Positions 15,001 through 26,127 of a DNA stretch of 64,000 nucleotides are shown one piece after another. Source of the stretch: Opisthocomus hoazin (lineage: Eukaryota > Chordata > Aves > Opisthocomiformes > Opisthocomidae); assembly GCF_030867145.1 (NCBI RefSeq), contig NC_134417.1:6363577-6427576 (forward strand). Direction: 5' to 3'. The translations under genes were made by a program, and so were the position numbers. Each line of letters starts with the position of its first letter. Position 1 is the first letter of the stretch. The notes beneath the pieces are model-generated. The model worked only from the letters and a program-made list of their open reading frames with translations, was not told where the DNA came from and searched no databases.

Positions 15001-15610
15001 TTTTCTCAGTGTTACCTGACAAAAATGCTTCTTTGGTGGTTTTTACGTTTAATGTAAGGGTAATATCTGATAAGTGAGGGGGCTTCTGTTTTGGGGCATT
15101 TAGGATTTTTTTAGGATTTTTTTGCAAATCTTTACCGTGATTTGAATGTGTGATGTGAAATTCAGCTTGCTTGAATTAGTATACTATTATGTATGTCTTC
15201 ATTCTGTTTAAAGAATCAGTTAGGTAAGGGATCACTTGGTAATTAGTTTTTATGATTATTCATACCATGTCTGGGCCAAATTAGATATTAAATTAAAAGA
15301 GGGTCTATACTATATGAAAAAGTTCAGAATTTCCTTTGTCTGCTGTTACAAACTTCCTTTTTAAAGGAAAACAGGATTTTTTTAATATATATATTCTTTT
15401 GTGTTATTCTGAATTATATGACACTTCTTTGCCTTTCCTTCTCTCCAGGCTCTTGTGAGACATGTCCAGGCAAAAGGATACCCCAATGAACGCTTTGAAC
15501 TTCTCACCAACTTCCCTCGAAGGAGACTCTCCCACATGGACTATGAGATCACGTTACAGGAGGCAGGCCTGTGTCCTCAAGAGACTGTCTTTGTGCAGGA
15601 AAGGAATTAG
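6056..15610 (+). CDS. UBXN7: UBX domain-containing protein 7, 3' part (six exons)
   Basis: UBXN7 links the p97/VCP ATPase to ubiquitylated substrates of cullin-RING ligases such as CUL2. Coding exons are 6056-6202, 6968-7058, 8238-8365, 8778-9171, 9926-10005 and 15449-15610. Reading phases agree at every junction and all introns are GT-AG. They give 333 residues and a TAG stop; the human protein has about 489, so roughly the first 155 residues, including the UBA domain, lie upstream of the window. The first three exons encode the thioredoxin-like UAS domain (motifs [15 protein letters not shown] and [12 protein letters not shown]). The fourth exon holds a ubiquitin-interacting motif ([16 protein letters not shown]) followed by an acidic serine-rich linker. 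The last two exons form the C-terminal UBX domain, which keeps the p97-contact loop NFPRRRLSH. No break is seen. The intron 10006-15448 carries a candidate LTR and CR1 relics. Confidence 0.96.
6349..6722 (+). mobile_element. CR1 LINE, 5'-truncated 3' end
   Basis: This is the last part of the CR1 reverse-transcriptase frame followed by the 3' tail. The translation contains [16 protein letters not shown] and [16 protein letters not shown], a well-known CR1 C-terminal signature. The element ends in repeated ATTCTGTG-type octamers near 6700-6722, the normal CR1 terminus. It sits in the UBXN7 intron between exons 6056-6202 and 6968-7058, in the same orientation as the gene. It is 5'-truncated, as most CR1 copies are. 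The left edge is approximate. Confidence 0.93.
10344..10362 (+). repeat. Poly-C tract, 19 cytosines
   Basis: An uninterrupted run of 19 C lies in the UBXN7 intron after exon 9926-10005. It makes two apparent reading frames look proline-rich; neither is a gene. The exact length is likely to vary between reads or individuals. Confidence 0.9.
11189..12102 (-). mobile_element. Candidate solo LTR of an endogenous retrovirus (fossil)
   Basis: The block reads on the minus strand from TGTGGGAC to GCAACA, the TG...CA ends expected of an LTR. It has a polyadenylation signal AATAAA on the minus strand at 11457-11462, about 270 bases before its 3' end. The flanks are ACATG on the left and GCATG on the right, a four-out-of-five match that could be a target-site duplication. 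Length is about 0.9 kb. No internal retroviral genes are present, so it would be a solo LTR inside the UBXN7 intron, in antisense to the gene. The family and age cannot be fixed by eye. Confidence 0.45.
13149..13735 (-). mobile_element. Old CR1 LINE 3' region
   Basis: Read on the minus strand this block matches the 3' end of an older CR1 subfamily. It covers the segment ending the reverse-transcriptase frame, recognisable by the decayed LPREVVECP motif near 13255, and then the short 3' UTR. Many substitutions separate it from the younger copies elsewhere in the window, so it is an old insertion. The right edge is uncertain because another CR1-like piece follows directly. Confidence 0.7.
13736..14300 (-). 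mobile_element. Probable CR1 ORF1 relic
   Basis: On the minus strand a coiled-coil-like stretch ([15 protein letters not shown], near 14140-14230) is followed downstream by [14 protein letters not shown] near 13920-13965. Both resemble the N-terminal half of CR1 ORF1, which has a LQEEV.RLRSIRE heptad segment followed by a NRYxxL motif. It lies just upstream, in the same orientation, of the CR1 3' fragment at 13149-13735. The pair could be one element with its middle lost, or two insertions. Recognition rests on remembered family motifs. Confidence 0.45.
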
Positions 15611-18600
15611 CACCGTGGCCTGAGTTCTCCCAGCCTTCCTCCCCTCTCCTCTTTGCCTGGGACACCAACTCGTTAAATATGCAGTTGAGAGTCATAGGAT
15701 TGCAGTGCTGAAATCAGGCAGGCAGCTGACTGGTCCTTCTCTCTCTTCTTCCCTTCTCCTGCTATAGTGACCAAATGAGAGTGTTCAGAGTTGTGTTTTC
15801 TTCCTCAGCCTGGACCCTGCGGAGAGCATTGGGAAGAACATCTCTCCTTTGTTTTCATGGAAAAAAGTAAAACGGTGATCTGTGTATCTAGTATGCTGGG
15901 GCTTGGAGTGGCCATAATACACATACTCTTCTCGCTGCTGTTCTTAAATCTGTTTCATTTAATTTATTTTTTAAAATAGTGTGTGATAAGGCACTGAGTC
16001 ATCTCTCTGTAAGGGGAGGGTGTAATCTCCAGTACAGTCTTCCATTTGTTTTGATTCCCTACATGAAAGGTCTCCATTAACCTTACAGCCTTCTCAAGGG
16101 TTCAGTTATCTAGTGCTCTGTGAAATCTTGGGGTGTGGGAAGGAGTTGGGTTGCGGTGTGGTGAGTTACTCATGCGTATGGATAATCCTTTCATCTCCCT
16201 TAGGCAGTCTGGCATGGGAGCATATTGACCTTTCCTGCTCTCCTGCCTGTTCTGCCAGCGTGAGGCAGGGAGCCTTTGTGGTTCCACCAATTCTGCTTTT
16301 GAGCTGCTGCTCGTTGGCTGTGTTTGCTGGTGGAGGGGCAGCTCGTTTTGGACAGGCTTGAGTTTGTATCTGCTCTGGGAGCATTGTTCCACATTAACTT
16401 CTCTAACAGGTAAGTTAACCACACAGAGTTGATTCTGCCTTTTCAGTCCTAGGTCTGTTTTATCGGTAGCTTCTCTTCTTCCCCCCTGCCCCTCCCTGGT
16501 TGTACTAATGTGCGTGGGGCTAGGCTGGGATTTGTTGAAGCAATCTCATATAAAATAACCAACAGCTGTATCAGCAGTAGGGCAGAGGGGAAACTAGATT
16601 ACAGACAGCAGCATGAAACTTCCATCAGTTCTGCTGCTGGAGAGACTGTGGTCCCGTACTGCAAACCTTCCTTTCTCACCCCTTTTTTCAGAGTAAAGCA
16701 AGTCAGCTGCAGGGCGGTGGGCAGCTGACAACGCCTTCCTTTCTTCTTTGCTCAGCTGTAAGCGAAGGAGTAACTTTACACTCATCATCTTGCTATCCAA
16801 AACAAAACTGGGAGCCCTAGGTTAGTTAGCTTTGCATTGGTTTTGTTACACTCGGTAACCTCTCTCACAAGGAAGCCAGCGTTGCACTTGGCTGCAGCAG
16901 GTTTATTTTTAAACCATCGAGAAACATGCCTCTTAAGCCTGGTAAGTGGCTTTTCCTGCTGGTGTAGTGGTAGCGCTCACTTAATTTTTTCTTTCTTGAG
17001 GCTTTATTTAGAAAAAGATTAATCTTTTTATAACCTGTCAGGGAGTTAAGAATGAGAAATTGAAGATTTATATTAAAAAGGGGATTTTTCTTCCGTTTTG
17101 CAGTTCCTAGTAGTTTGTTCTGTTCCAAGAAATTACAAGCCTGTTCATTTTGTTTTGTTTCTCTGGCACAATGTATTTTTTCTTTCAGTTTTCTTTTGCT
17201 TTGGTCTGGGAGCAGGAGGCAGGGAAAAAAAAAATCAAGAAATATACGTCCCTGCATGTGGCTCTTCTCTGCCTTCATTCTTCTCCTCTCTTTCCCCTTT
17301 CTTCCCAACCCAAATAAAACCAGTGCTGCAGCACACGCGTACATCAGCTGTGCTGTGGTGGCAGAAAGCTGTTAAGAAACAGCACCAACCAGGCCTTTAT
17401 TCATACTGAAGCCCTTTGGAGTTTGGAGGAACGTGGCTGAAAACTTCGAGTTCTGCCTGCGACAGCTTGGAGAGTGAAGGTATAAGCTAGTTGGGCTCTA
17501 TTTATAAAGAGCCTTTGTCACAATTGCTTCTAAGTTCAGATTGCTTTTGACAAGTTTGGAAAAAAAATGCCTTAAACTTCTGGTTGCAAAATAAGATGTT
17601 GAAATATGAAGGACAAAGGAAAACAATCCTTCAAAGGCTGTGGTTTGTAGCTTCCTATGGGTGTTGCTTGGCCATAATTTGCGTGTTGTGTTGCAAGGAC
17701 TGTTGTGAGTTTGGAGGAGCAGAAGTGCATGTGGCCAGTGGAAGTCTTTCCAGGTAGAGGACGAAACAGAGCTAACGTGGAGAAGTTTCCTTTGCATGTG
17801 CTGCTCTTCATCTAACAGTGCTTTGTTTTCATATTTAATGTCTAATTGCAGCTAGTAGTATCAGTCACAACCAATATTCACAAACAGAAGGCAAAATGAG
17901 TGCTGCTTTCCCCTGCCAGGTGCTTCTGACACATTTACTGCTGGCTTCCCACATGTGATCTTTCAGAGGCCCAGAGAAGGATTTCAGGTCTTCTTGGTGA
18001 TATGTGCTCTAAGTCAAGCTGATTGACCGGCTTCAACCTCACAGCATTCCCTACGGACGTAAAAAGAGCCGTTAAAGGCCATGCCAAACGTTTCTGGGCA
18101 TAATTTTGGTTAGGCTTTGAATTTTTACATTTCTCGTGTTCATGGACTGAAGTATGTTGCCCTTCCTGATAAATTGGATAAGTTGACAGCACGAGTATTA
18201 AAGGAATGGCCATGTATGTGCATAACAGCCTTGTAAAATATAGTTGTCTGTAAAAAGGCATCCAAGGGTACCATTGTTCCTAAGTGGATTTAAACAGCAA
18301 TTTTACTTCAGCATACTTTCCAGAGCTCACTAGGTCTGCTGCCTTGCTCCTGCAGGAGAATAACATCTCCCGTCTGTAAAGCACGTCGGTGCTGCAAACA
18401 GGTTGTGTTTCATGTGGTCCACTACTTTCATAGATGCATTTTTTTTAAAGACTACCGAATTTATATGCTCATCTAAATCAGCTTATGCCAGCTTCCTCTT
18501 TTACTGGTGCTGTGGTTTGTACCCTTGCAGAAACTGGCAGCTGGTTTTAGTACGTGTTTTAATAAATAAACCTCACTGCTGAAGGGCCTGATTTCTCAAA

Positions 18601-19279
18601 TTCCTGCTCTTGGTGGAGCACTGAGCTTGTTTGCAGGAACTCAAGAGCAACAAGGGCTAAACTAAAAGCAATTTTTCTTTTGGGGGGCAAGGCATCGCTT
18701 GCGCTGCGTTTCATTGGGTACCAAACGCTGCGGAGATGCATAAAATGTGGTGTTTGTGGTTGTCTTTCTAAACCACGTAGAAATAGAGAACAGGCACCTG
18801 CGTGGGAATGTCCGTGTGAATGGGAAGACGCGTGTCATTTCAGGGACTTAGCACTTGTTTTTTATCCCTCCTTAGTTTTTAATAAATGTTACTACTTTCA
18901 GAAATTACTTTCTGTAAATGGAAGAGCCACTGGTTTAAAGGCAAAACAGCAAAACAAAATTCATGTTTGGAGCCCTATACTGGCCATGTGCGGTGTTGGA
19001 AGTACCCACAGTCGCATGTTTGGAGTTGATCTGAACACGTTTGACGACTGGTTGTTGAGGTCTGTTGGTTACATTCTGCAGAGACAGTCTTGTGGAGGTT
19101 TTCTCTGTCCGAGCCCAAGATCCTCGTGCAGTTTGGTTATACTCTGCTTTGGTATCTGCTCCTGGACTGGCAAGGTTAATGGATACCCTTTCTGCGTTGT
19201 TGTACAGGATGACTTTTACTACAGTCTCCTCTTGTCTGAGGGATGCTTAGTGTCTCCTAATAAATTAGTGTCACTCCCA

Positions 19280-19329
19280 ATAAATATAGCCATATGTATA
19301 TACATACATACACACACACAAACACACGT
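19280..19329 (+). repeat. Short AT/CA-rich microsatellite
   Basis: Alternating TATGTATATACATACATAC passes into a short run of CA dinucleotides inside the UBXN7 3' UTR. It is a simple repeat with no coding content. Confidence 0.75.
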
Positions 19330-19926
19330 GTTTTTAATGGTAGAATGCGGCACAACATCCATGCCTCGACTTGCCTCAGTCTTATCTTCTGTCGTTTTAC
19401 ATGGGTATATTATGAGTGAGTGCAGAAGTTTGGGATTTGGTCACTGTCTTTAATTACTGTGAGTGTCTGCAGTACACAGAAAAGTCATTTTGTAACTGCT
19501 TGTTAAACGGTGCTGAGAGTTTAAGGTATAGAAGGATAGATAGTAAAAGTACTTGGAGCAGGGGGACAAAGTGCTATTTTATAGAACAGATTTATATAAA
19601 GAACATCTGGGTAAAACTCAGAGACGTTGGGCCTCATGAGGGGCACCAGACTATAGGATAGATGATTTTTAAAAATGAGGCTGTTTCCTCTAATTGGTGA
19701 ACTAACAGTTTCAAAATTATGACTTTGCCTGTCGTTTTTTACGGTAGTCAGATATTTCTTCAGTGATGGCGACTTCACGTGGGAGGAGGGAGAGGACTAA
19801 TTCGGACGATTTCAGTTCACGGTGCTGGGAGGGACCAAACTCAAGGAAACCTCTGATCTATATACATAACTGCTGCATTTTTTTATAAATATGTGTAAAT
19901 GTCCTATTGTAATATTTGATCCTGGA

Positions 19927-19932
19927 AATAAA
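19927..19932 (+). terminator. Polyadenylation signal of UBXN7
   Basis: This is a canonical AATAAA, 4.3 kb downstream of the UBXN7 stop. A T-rich and GT-rich stretch follows within about 60 bases, as expected for a downstream element. Alternative hexamers exist upstream (for example near 18562), so shorter transcripts are possible. Confidence 0.65.
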
Positions 19933-19955
19933 ACAAACTGTTTTCACTAGCTTCC

Positions 19956-22900
19956 TTCATCTCTTGCTTTTTGGGTTTGGGGTATTTTTGTTGGTTTAGT
20001 TCTGAAAGTCTGTCCTTACATTATATGGAGAGTTTCTGAGTTTTTCCTTGAGGTTATTTGGGCAGAAGGAAAGAAAATCAAGCTGAGTTCCCTATATGTG
20101 TGTTATCTTACCCTTTTGTAAAATTGTCAGGTTGGGTGCTTTTCTTTTTCCTTTGGCCCCTCGTCTGTGAATCCCAACTTGGCAGAATAGGTCTGAGAGC
20201 CACAGCTTCTGTTGAACCTCTGGGAAGTTTATGGTTTTCCTATCCTGGCTGTAGCCGCTTTCGCTGGCCTTGAGTTTCTTTACAAAAGAAGTAGCAGGAG
20301 CTGCAGCGCAGCTGATAAAGCCCAAGTGTTTGTTATTTTATGTGCTAGCTCCAGGTCTGCCCTCCCAGCAAGGACAGGGATTGCCTGAATTTTAAGCCCG
20401 TTTGCAATATGGTGTCTGGTAATAAATACAACCAGGTAACGGACTTCAGTAGAAAGCATCGAGTTCCGGCTGACAAGAAGCGCTGATTACAGCGAGCTGC
20501 TTGCTTCCTAACCCAGGAAAGCTTCAGCCTATTCTAGTGGTTACAAAATCTTGTGAGACAAACTTCTGGTACCTTGACAAGAGAAATACCCTCATGTAAA
20601 TGAAATAAAAGAGGCAGGGCTAGGATTTTCCATCCTTCCCAGTGGAAGAGCAGAGAAAATGTGACTTTCTGTTCTGAACCATCGATGTCGTCCTGGTACA
20701 GATGTTGTCAGGGCAGAGCCTCTAACTTTTGCAGTTGTCTTTTGGGCTCCTTGGGATGTTCCTGTAGTGGCCTCACATGAAATGCAAATGAGCAGATTCC
20801 CTTCTGGACAGTGGGGAAACAAAAGCTTAAGAAACTGATCTCAGGTCATCCTCGTGTTCCTGACTAGGTAGGTCTCCTCTGGATCGGTACCTTCAGCCAA
20901 TGTCTTAGTCTTGCCCCATCTGAACTCTCCAAACAGTTATGGAATAGGGTGACTGTGCCAACAGTCACGCTAAAAACTTCAGCCAGCGTTCGTTCATCAT
21001 GACTCGTTTCCAGCATGCCTCGGAGAGGAGGGCAAATGCGCTTGGCTCGGCTTATCCAAGCCCAAAGCTTTCTCAAGGGAGGTGGTCCGAATTCCGTGGT
21101 TGTCCTCCTGGGAGACGCTGACCTCCAGGGGAGCCCCGGAGAAGGCTGTAGCTCTAGTTGCCTTTCCAGGGGTATCTTGGAAGTGACTTTCTCTTTAGTT
21201 TTCGGCGTGTGCATGTCTTCCTCTCACTATGTTAACTGGACAATTCCAGTTTCTGTGATGAAGACTTGCTTGTGCGCCTCTCAAGGCTGGAAAACAGCCT
21301 GATCGCTTCGTGCAGCTTAGGAAAATATTTCCTGTTCCAACTGAGTTGGAAATATTTTTTCATCACAGTCTGCAGGTTAAGGAATTGCAGGATAGACTCA
21401 AGATGCCTCTTGTTTTTAATCTGTTCATTTTTTCTTTCTGCAGGCTCCTTCCAGCTTTTAACTGGGGTGGTTTATCTCATCTGAAGTGTTAAATCAGGTG
21501 AAATCCATAAGGGAGCTAAAACAAATGCCATCTTGTCTAGCAGCATCGTGTCGTATTTCTTCTTCAGTCTGAGTTCTAGCCCCAAACTCCACACAGGGCT
21601 TGTTGAAGGGGATCGCTGTTGGCAGCAGACGTGCCCACACCTGAGTGCAGAGACATGTTAGCTAGTGGCAGAAACAGATCTGCAGTGTTACTGCGAGGAC
21701 GGGGAGAGAGCACTGAATCGTGCTGAGCATCCTCTGGGCAGGACTGAGGAGGTCTTCAGGTTGGCACAGCATGATTTGATCTTGCTGATGAAAACTCAGC
21801 CTCCTTGATTCTCCTTGAAGCCGAACCACTCTTGAAACCCAACCTGCCATGCAATTTCAACAGCCCCGGAGGAGTCTGGGGAAGCGAAGCGCAGGGGAAC
21901 GTGGTTAAGAGAGCAGGTGCAGTGGCTATGAAAAACTCGCAGACCTTGAAGTTCAGAAAGAGCCATCACTGAACGTGACCTGCAAACCGCGGACTGGAGA
22001 GGCAGAGCGTGACGGGACAAAGCAGCATGAACCGACTGGGATGAAAGCAGCCGGTGTGTCTCCAGCTGTGATCTGGCGTCGGAGAAGGAGTTGGCAGGAG
22101 GACCTTGCCGCGCCAGAATCGCTTTGCGGGGGACCACGTTTGGCAGCGCCGCGGCTGGGTGACTTGGCAGCAAGTTTCTTGTCTGTAATTGCCGTGCTGA
22201 CGCTTTCATAATGAAGTTCTCACACGAGAAAGGGAGGCACGCAGCTGCTGACGGTGCTTGGGAAGATGTGCAAGGCTAAAATTAGCCTTTTATTATTATT
22301 TTTACTGTTATGGACTTGGGCTGGAGTGGGTGTAAGGGGAAGGTCAGTGATCCTGGGGAAAAGATTCACCCTGACACTTCACGCTGAATGGCATGGGGTT
22401 TTCTGTGGGAGATGATTGGCCGGATCATGTGTGTGGCAACGTAGGAAGCTCAGATTGCCGTGACGTAGAAAAGGGCACAAGATGAGGTTGCAACACATTT
22501 TCTTCCAGTGGAGTGAAAAACGCTTCCTCTCTTTCTAAGTAAAAAAAGAGAGGAAGGAAAAATTGGATTTTTCTCAGCCGTCTGCTGTCCTGCATGTCCT
22601 ACACCTTTCGCCTTGGCCGCTGTCTCCTTTTTAGAGATCGACTCATGTTATTTAAGAATAAAACCGGGATTTACGTGCTGGTGCAAACTCTGATTTGCCT
22701 TTCAGAGGAACTGCCATTATTCAGATAATCTGTTCCTCTCAGCTTATTTTTCTTAGAAAAACGGAATTGGCTGATGTAACCCAGCCTTACCCATTCATCT
22801 TTTTCCATGTGGCACTCAAGGCCTTCAACTCCATTTTCTGTTTCTTCCAACTGACAGTAGCACTCTGTACTTAGAGCAGGTTTTACGTTCTCCACAGTCC

Positions 22901-25900
22901 CACACTCATTGATTTGAAAGCAAGAAAAGCCACTTTGAAACGTGTTGGCAAACGCTACGCGTGTGCGTTACCCTAGGGAGAGCCATTTGGGTTATAAACT
23001 AAAAGGTAGTATTCTAGTTGCTTTTTTTTAATTTCAGAGCAAGTCTGTGTCAGGGCTGTGAGAAGCTGCCCTTACGCTTCGTCTCCTGTGGCTGTTGCAG
23101 ATGGGGAAGCCCACGTCCCAAGCAGCTGAGGTCCTCATGATGAGTGCACGAGGAATATGAACGTTCTCCAGACTCTCCTTTCAGGAGATTCTTCCGTTCG
23201 CCTGCACAGCCCATGAGCAATTCTCCTCTGTGCTTGTGCTGCCTGCAACTCCTCTGCCAGGAAAACTGCCCCATTTTTGCCATTTTTTGTACTACAGCTT
23301 CCCTGTCTCCTGTTTTCAGACATGGAGGTCATGTTCTCCTGGTCCTGTTCCTGCCTTGGAGCTGCTACCGTCAGACCTTCTCTGTGGGGACAGAAGAGGA
23401 GCTTCCCCATTGCACGTTAGCTGCCAGCCATGGGCACCCCGGGTGGGACTTCGAAATGTGTCTGATGACTTGCAGTAATTAAGATATCCAGAAATAACCT
23501 TTTGCTCTCAATGTTATCACCAAGGTGTGAGATATACACGTAATGGGGTACGTTCAGTATCAGGAGGAAAAGCTGGGCCATCTACAAGGAGACAAAGGGC
23601 AAGAGATAAGAACCAGCTGAGACATGAGACTATTTATTCAGAAGCTGTAGTTAAAATATTAGTGTGCTGCTCCTGTGGGTAAATATGAGAAGAGGCAAAC
23701 CTGAACTTTTCAGCATCCACACACAGAGCTCTTGCGCAATGAAGTAAATAAGGTGAAACGTAATGGAATAAGCCCTTGGTGAAGGACGTGGACCCGTGGC
23801 AGAAGGATAGCGTTCAGAGCAGGGTGCAGAGGAGAGAGGAGAATGTTCTCCCTACGCAGTCACGCAGGTCGTTCCAGGATAAACGGTGTTTGCTACTCGG
23901 GCAGTGGTCAAAGCATTTAGGGCGGAGGTGGTAGAAGCCTTAAAATCTGAAGTTACGCATGTTCTGGTGGACTCGTGGGTTCTGCCAGTGAAAGGGGGCA
24001 TAACTGAACAGATGGATCAGCCGCAGCGTCGGGAGAGGCTGCCTTATTCAGACAGGACAGTCATCCTTCCTTTTAAGCCACCAGCTGTGTGGGAGAGGGA
24101 AGGATCATGACTGATGCAGTGGGTGGACCTTGGGGTGGAGGAGGAAGACGTGGAGCATATGCTGGGGCATCATAAATAGTCACCCATGCGTGATGCCTCC
24201 AAGACAGGGCTCATCCAAGGGGTGGACGCTGCTGGCTCCACGTGGTATCGCTCCCAGGTAAGCCGGGAAGGCGAGAGGACAGGTTCCCTGGGCTTTGCTT
24301 GAATCCTCTTGCTTTTGGCCATGGAGACACGCTGGCAGGAAGGGAGTCTTTTCGTTTGAGTGTCCTAACGGGGACCTGTTCAGCTGCACTTTTGCTTTAC
24401 CTCCTCTTACAGCGGGGTTTGTCTGTCTGTGTTGACTGAGGTAGAAGATAGCAGCTAATGCAAGCTTGCTGCTTGCTCAAGGGGAGCGCTGAGGGGCAGC
24501 AAGCTGTGGAGAGCTTCCTGGAGGAAGGAGACCTTCTGCCTTCCCCAGGGAGAAGGCAGCGGTGGAGGGGAAGGAGAGTCCTTGGTGAGGTTCAGGGAAG
24601 ACTTACCGAAGACCACAAAAGCCTCTGAGCAGCCCACGCTGTGAGCTCCAGAGGAGCAGGAGCTATTCTGGAAGGTCTTCCAAAATGGAGAGGTGGGACT
24701 CAGCAAGGGGTACTCATGGCTCTGGGGGGACCACCATGCAGAATCCTTGGACTGCAGGCAGGACGGCAGTGAGGGCAAGAGGACCTAAATTCCTTAAAAC
24801 CGAGGCAGGGAGGATAGAAAGCGGAGGGGAGGTGAAGCTCCAGGCTGGTGGAGCTGGTGATCCGCCTTGGGCTTCTTGGCTTGCATCCTCTCAAAGCAGC
24901 AGGGTTGTGCAGCCCTCCCTGGCCCCCAGCAGCCTGCCGGGACTGGTCTCCAGCAGGTCGCAGCGGTGGGAAGCCCCACTGGGCTGGTGTCCCCCGGCCT
25001 CTCGGGCCATGCAGGGGCTGGTGCGCAGCCTGAGCTGCTCCTCCCCGTCACTGATGCCGCGCGTGAGGGGGGCTGAGGCAGCTCTTCCCACGGAAACAAC
25101 CACACTGCTTGCTTCTGCTTCTGCAAAGCCAGAGCGAGCCTGGAATAAATCAGCCAGTGGAGAAGCAGCTCGATTCAGGGGGCTTGTGCCAAACGGGTTG
25201 CAAGCCACCGGGAAGGGGAGAAATGGGGAAAACCAACCTGAAGCGAAAATAAACACAGGGTAGAAGAAACCTGGGAAGCCAGGAAAACGGCAAACCAGGT
25301 TGTTTCCAGTGGTCCCAGAGTGACCGATGGACGTCCCCTGTCTTGCAAGTAACAGAAGAGGGAGAGCTACTTTTTTACAAGGTATCACCTGGAAATGGGC
25401 AGGCACTTTCTCAGTGAACTGAGAACTTAATAAAATGCCAGTGGAACTGCATGGCTTGCCTGAGGACAGGTGATAACCTTTTCTTAATTAACTTTAATTG
25501 TTTTAAGCATATTCAGAGCTACGGTAGGACTTGTGTGTGTTGCGGATGGGGTTGCTGTTGGATTTGACTGGAGACTGATGTCCTTGTCTGGGGATTTTGC
25601 CCCTTTGCTGACTCCCTCCTGCTCGTCAGAAGCGCTCGCAGTCAAAGCGAGCTGTGGTGGCTGGAATCCTGCCTGCAGTAACATCTGGCAGGAGCTGACC
25701 CCACGGGGTGCGCGGGTTTCAGGACTCAGTGGGGGACCTGCCATTGTCTTAAACTCCCTTGCCTATTCGGCATAGAAATATTAGCAGGTCTGAAGGTGGG
25801 CTTCTCCTTCTGTGATCAAATAGCTCAACCTCCAGACAACTGTTTGGTGGCAGTAGATCGATATTAACATTTATTTTTAATATTTAATTAACATTTTAAT

Positions 25901-26120
25901 ATTTAATTAATTTTAATATTTAATTAATATGGTGTGGGGGAAATAGGTTTTCCACTGGAAATTTCTCTCGAGTAAGGGCAGTGCCAGTGGGGTGGGCTGG
26001 GACCCGAAAGCACAAACCACCAAACTCCCATCGATCCGCAGCTGTGTGATGGGCTCAGGGTGGGGCACTGCAGGGCCAAAGGCAGCCCCTTCCTCCCCTC
26101 TTCCTCCCCATCCCTGTGCA
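19956..26120. other. Intergenic region between UBXN7 and TM4SF19
   Basis: About 6.2 kb without a recognisable coding exon. It includes GC-richer patches (around 21000-22200 and 24500-25250) with open frames up to 192 codons that match no family I know. An AT-rich triplicate lies at 25875-25927. A non-coding first exon or the promoter of TM4SF19 may be in the right part, because the first coding exon of that gene is preceded by an acceptor-like sequence, but I cannot place it. Confidence 0.6.
25875..25927. repeat. Three identical 17-bp AT-only repeats
   Basis: The unit TTTTAATATTTAATTAA occurs exactly at 25875-25891, 25894-25910 and 25911-25927. Each copy contains the palindrome TTAATTAA. It lies about 200 bases upstream of the first TM4SF19 coding exon. 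It may be a simple satellite or a homeodomain-type AT-rich site cluster; the sequence alone does not decide. Confidence 0.85.
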
Positions 26121-26127
26121 GGTGGCC

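Larger units (their letters stand above)
15611..19955 (+). other. UBXN7: UBXN7 3' untranslated region
   Basis: The 4.3 kb after the UBXN7 stop codon contains no recognisable gene and is AT-rich, with several AATAAA-like hexamers. The best terminus is the AATAAA at 19927-19932, preceded by an AT-rich stretch typical of 3' UTR ends. A long 3' UTR is usual for this gene. A 257-codon open frame at 18680-19453 lies inside it and shows no family resemblance. The exact cleavage site is inferred. Confidence 0.65.

Noticed and set aside
18680-19453. A 257-codon plus-strand frame in the UBXN7 3' UTR
   Set aside because: It has no recognisable domain, contains a microsatellite, and lies before the likely polyadenylation signal of UBXN7.
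23050-23410. A Gln-rich minus-strand frame that looked like a repeat-encoded coiled coil
   Set aside because: I could not match it to CR1 ORF1 or any other family, and overlapping frames on the other strand are equally open.
24685-25263. A 192-codon plus-strand frame upstream of TM4SF19
   Set aside because: It lies in a GC-rich patch where stops are rare, overlaps open frames on the other strand, and has no family similarity I can see.
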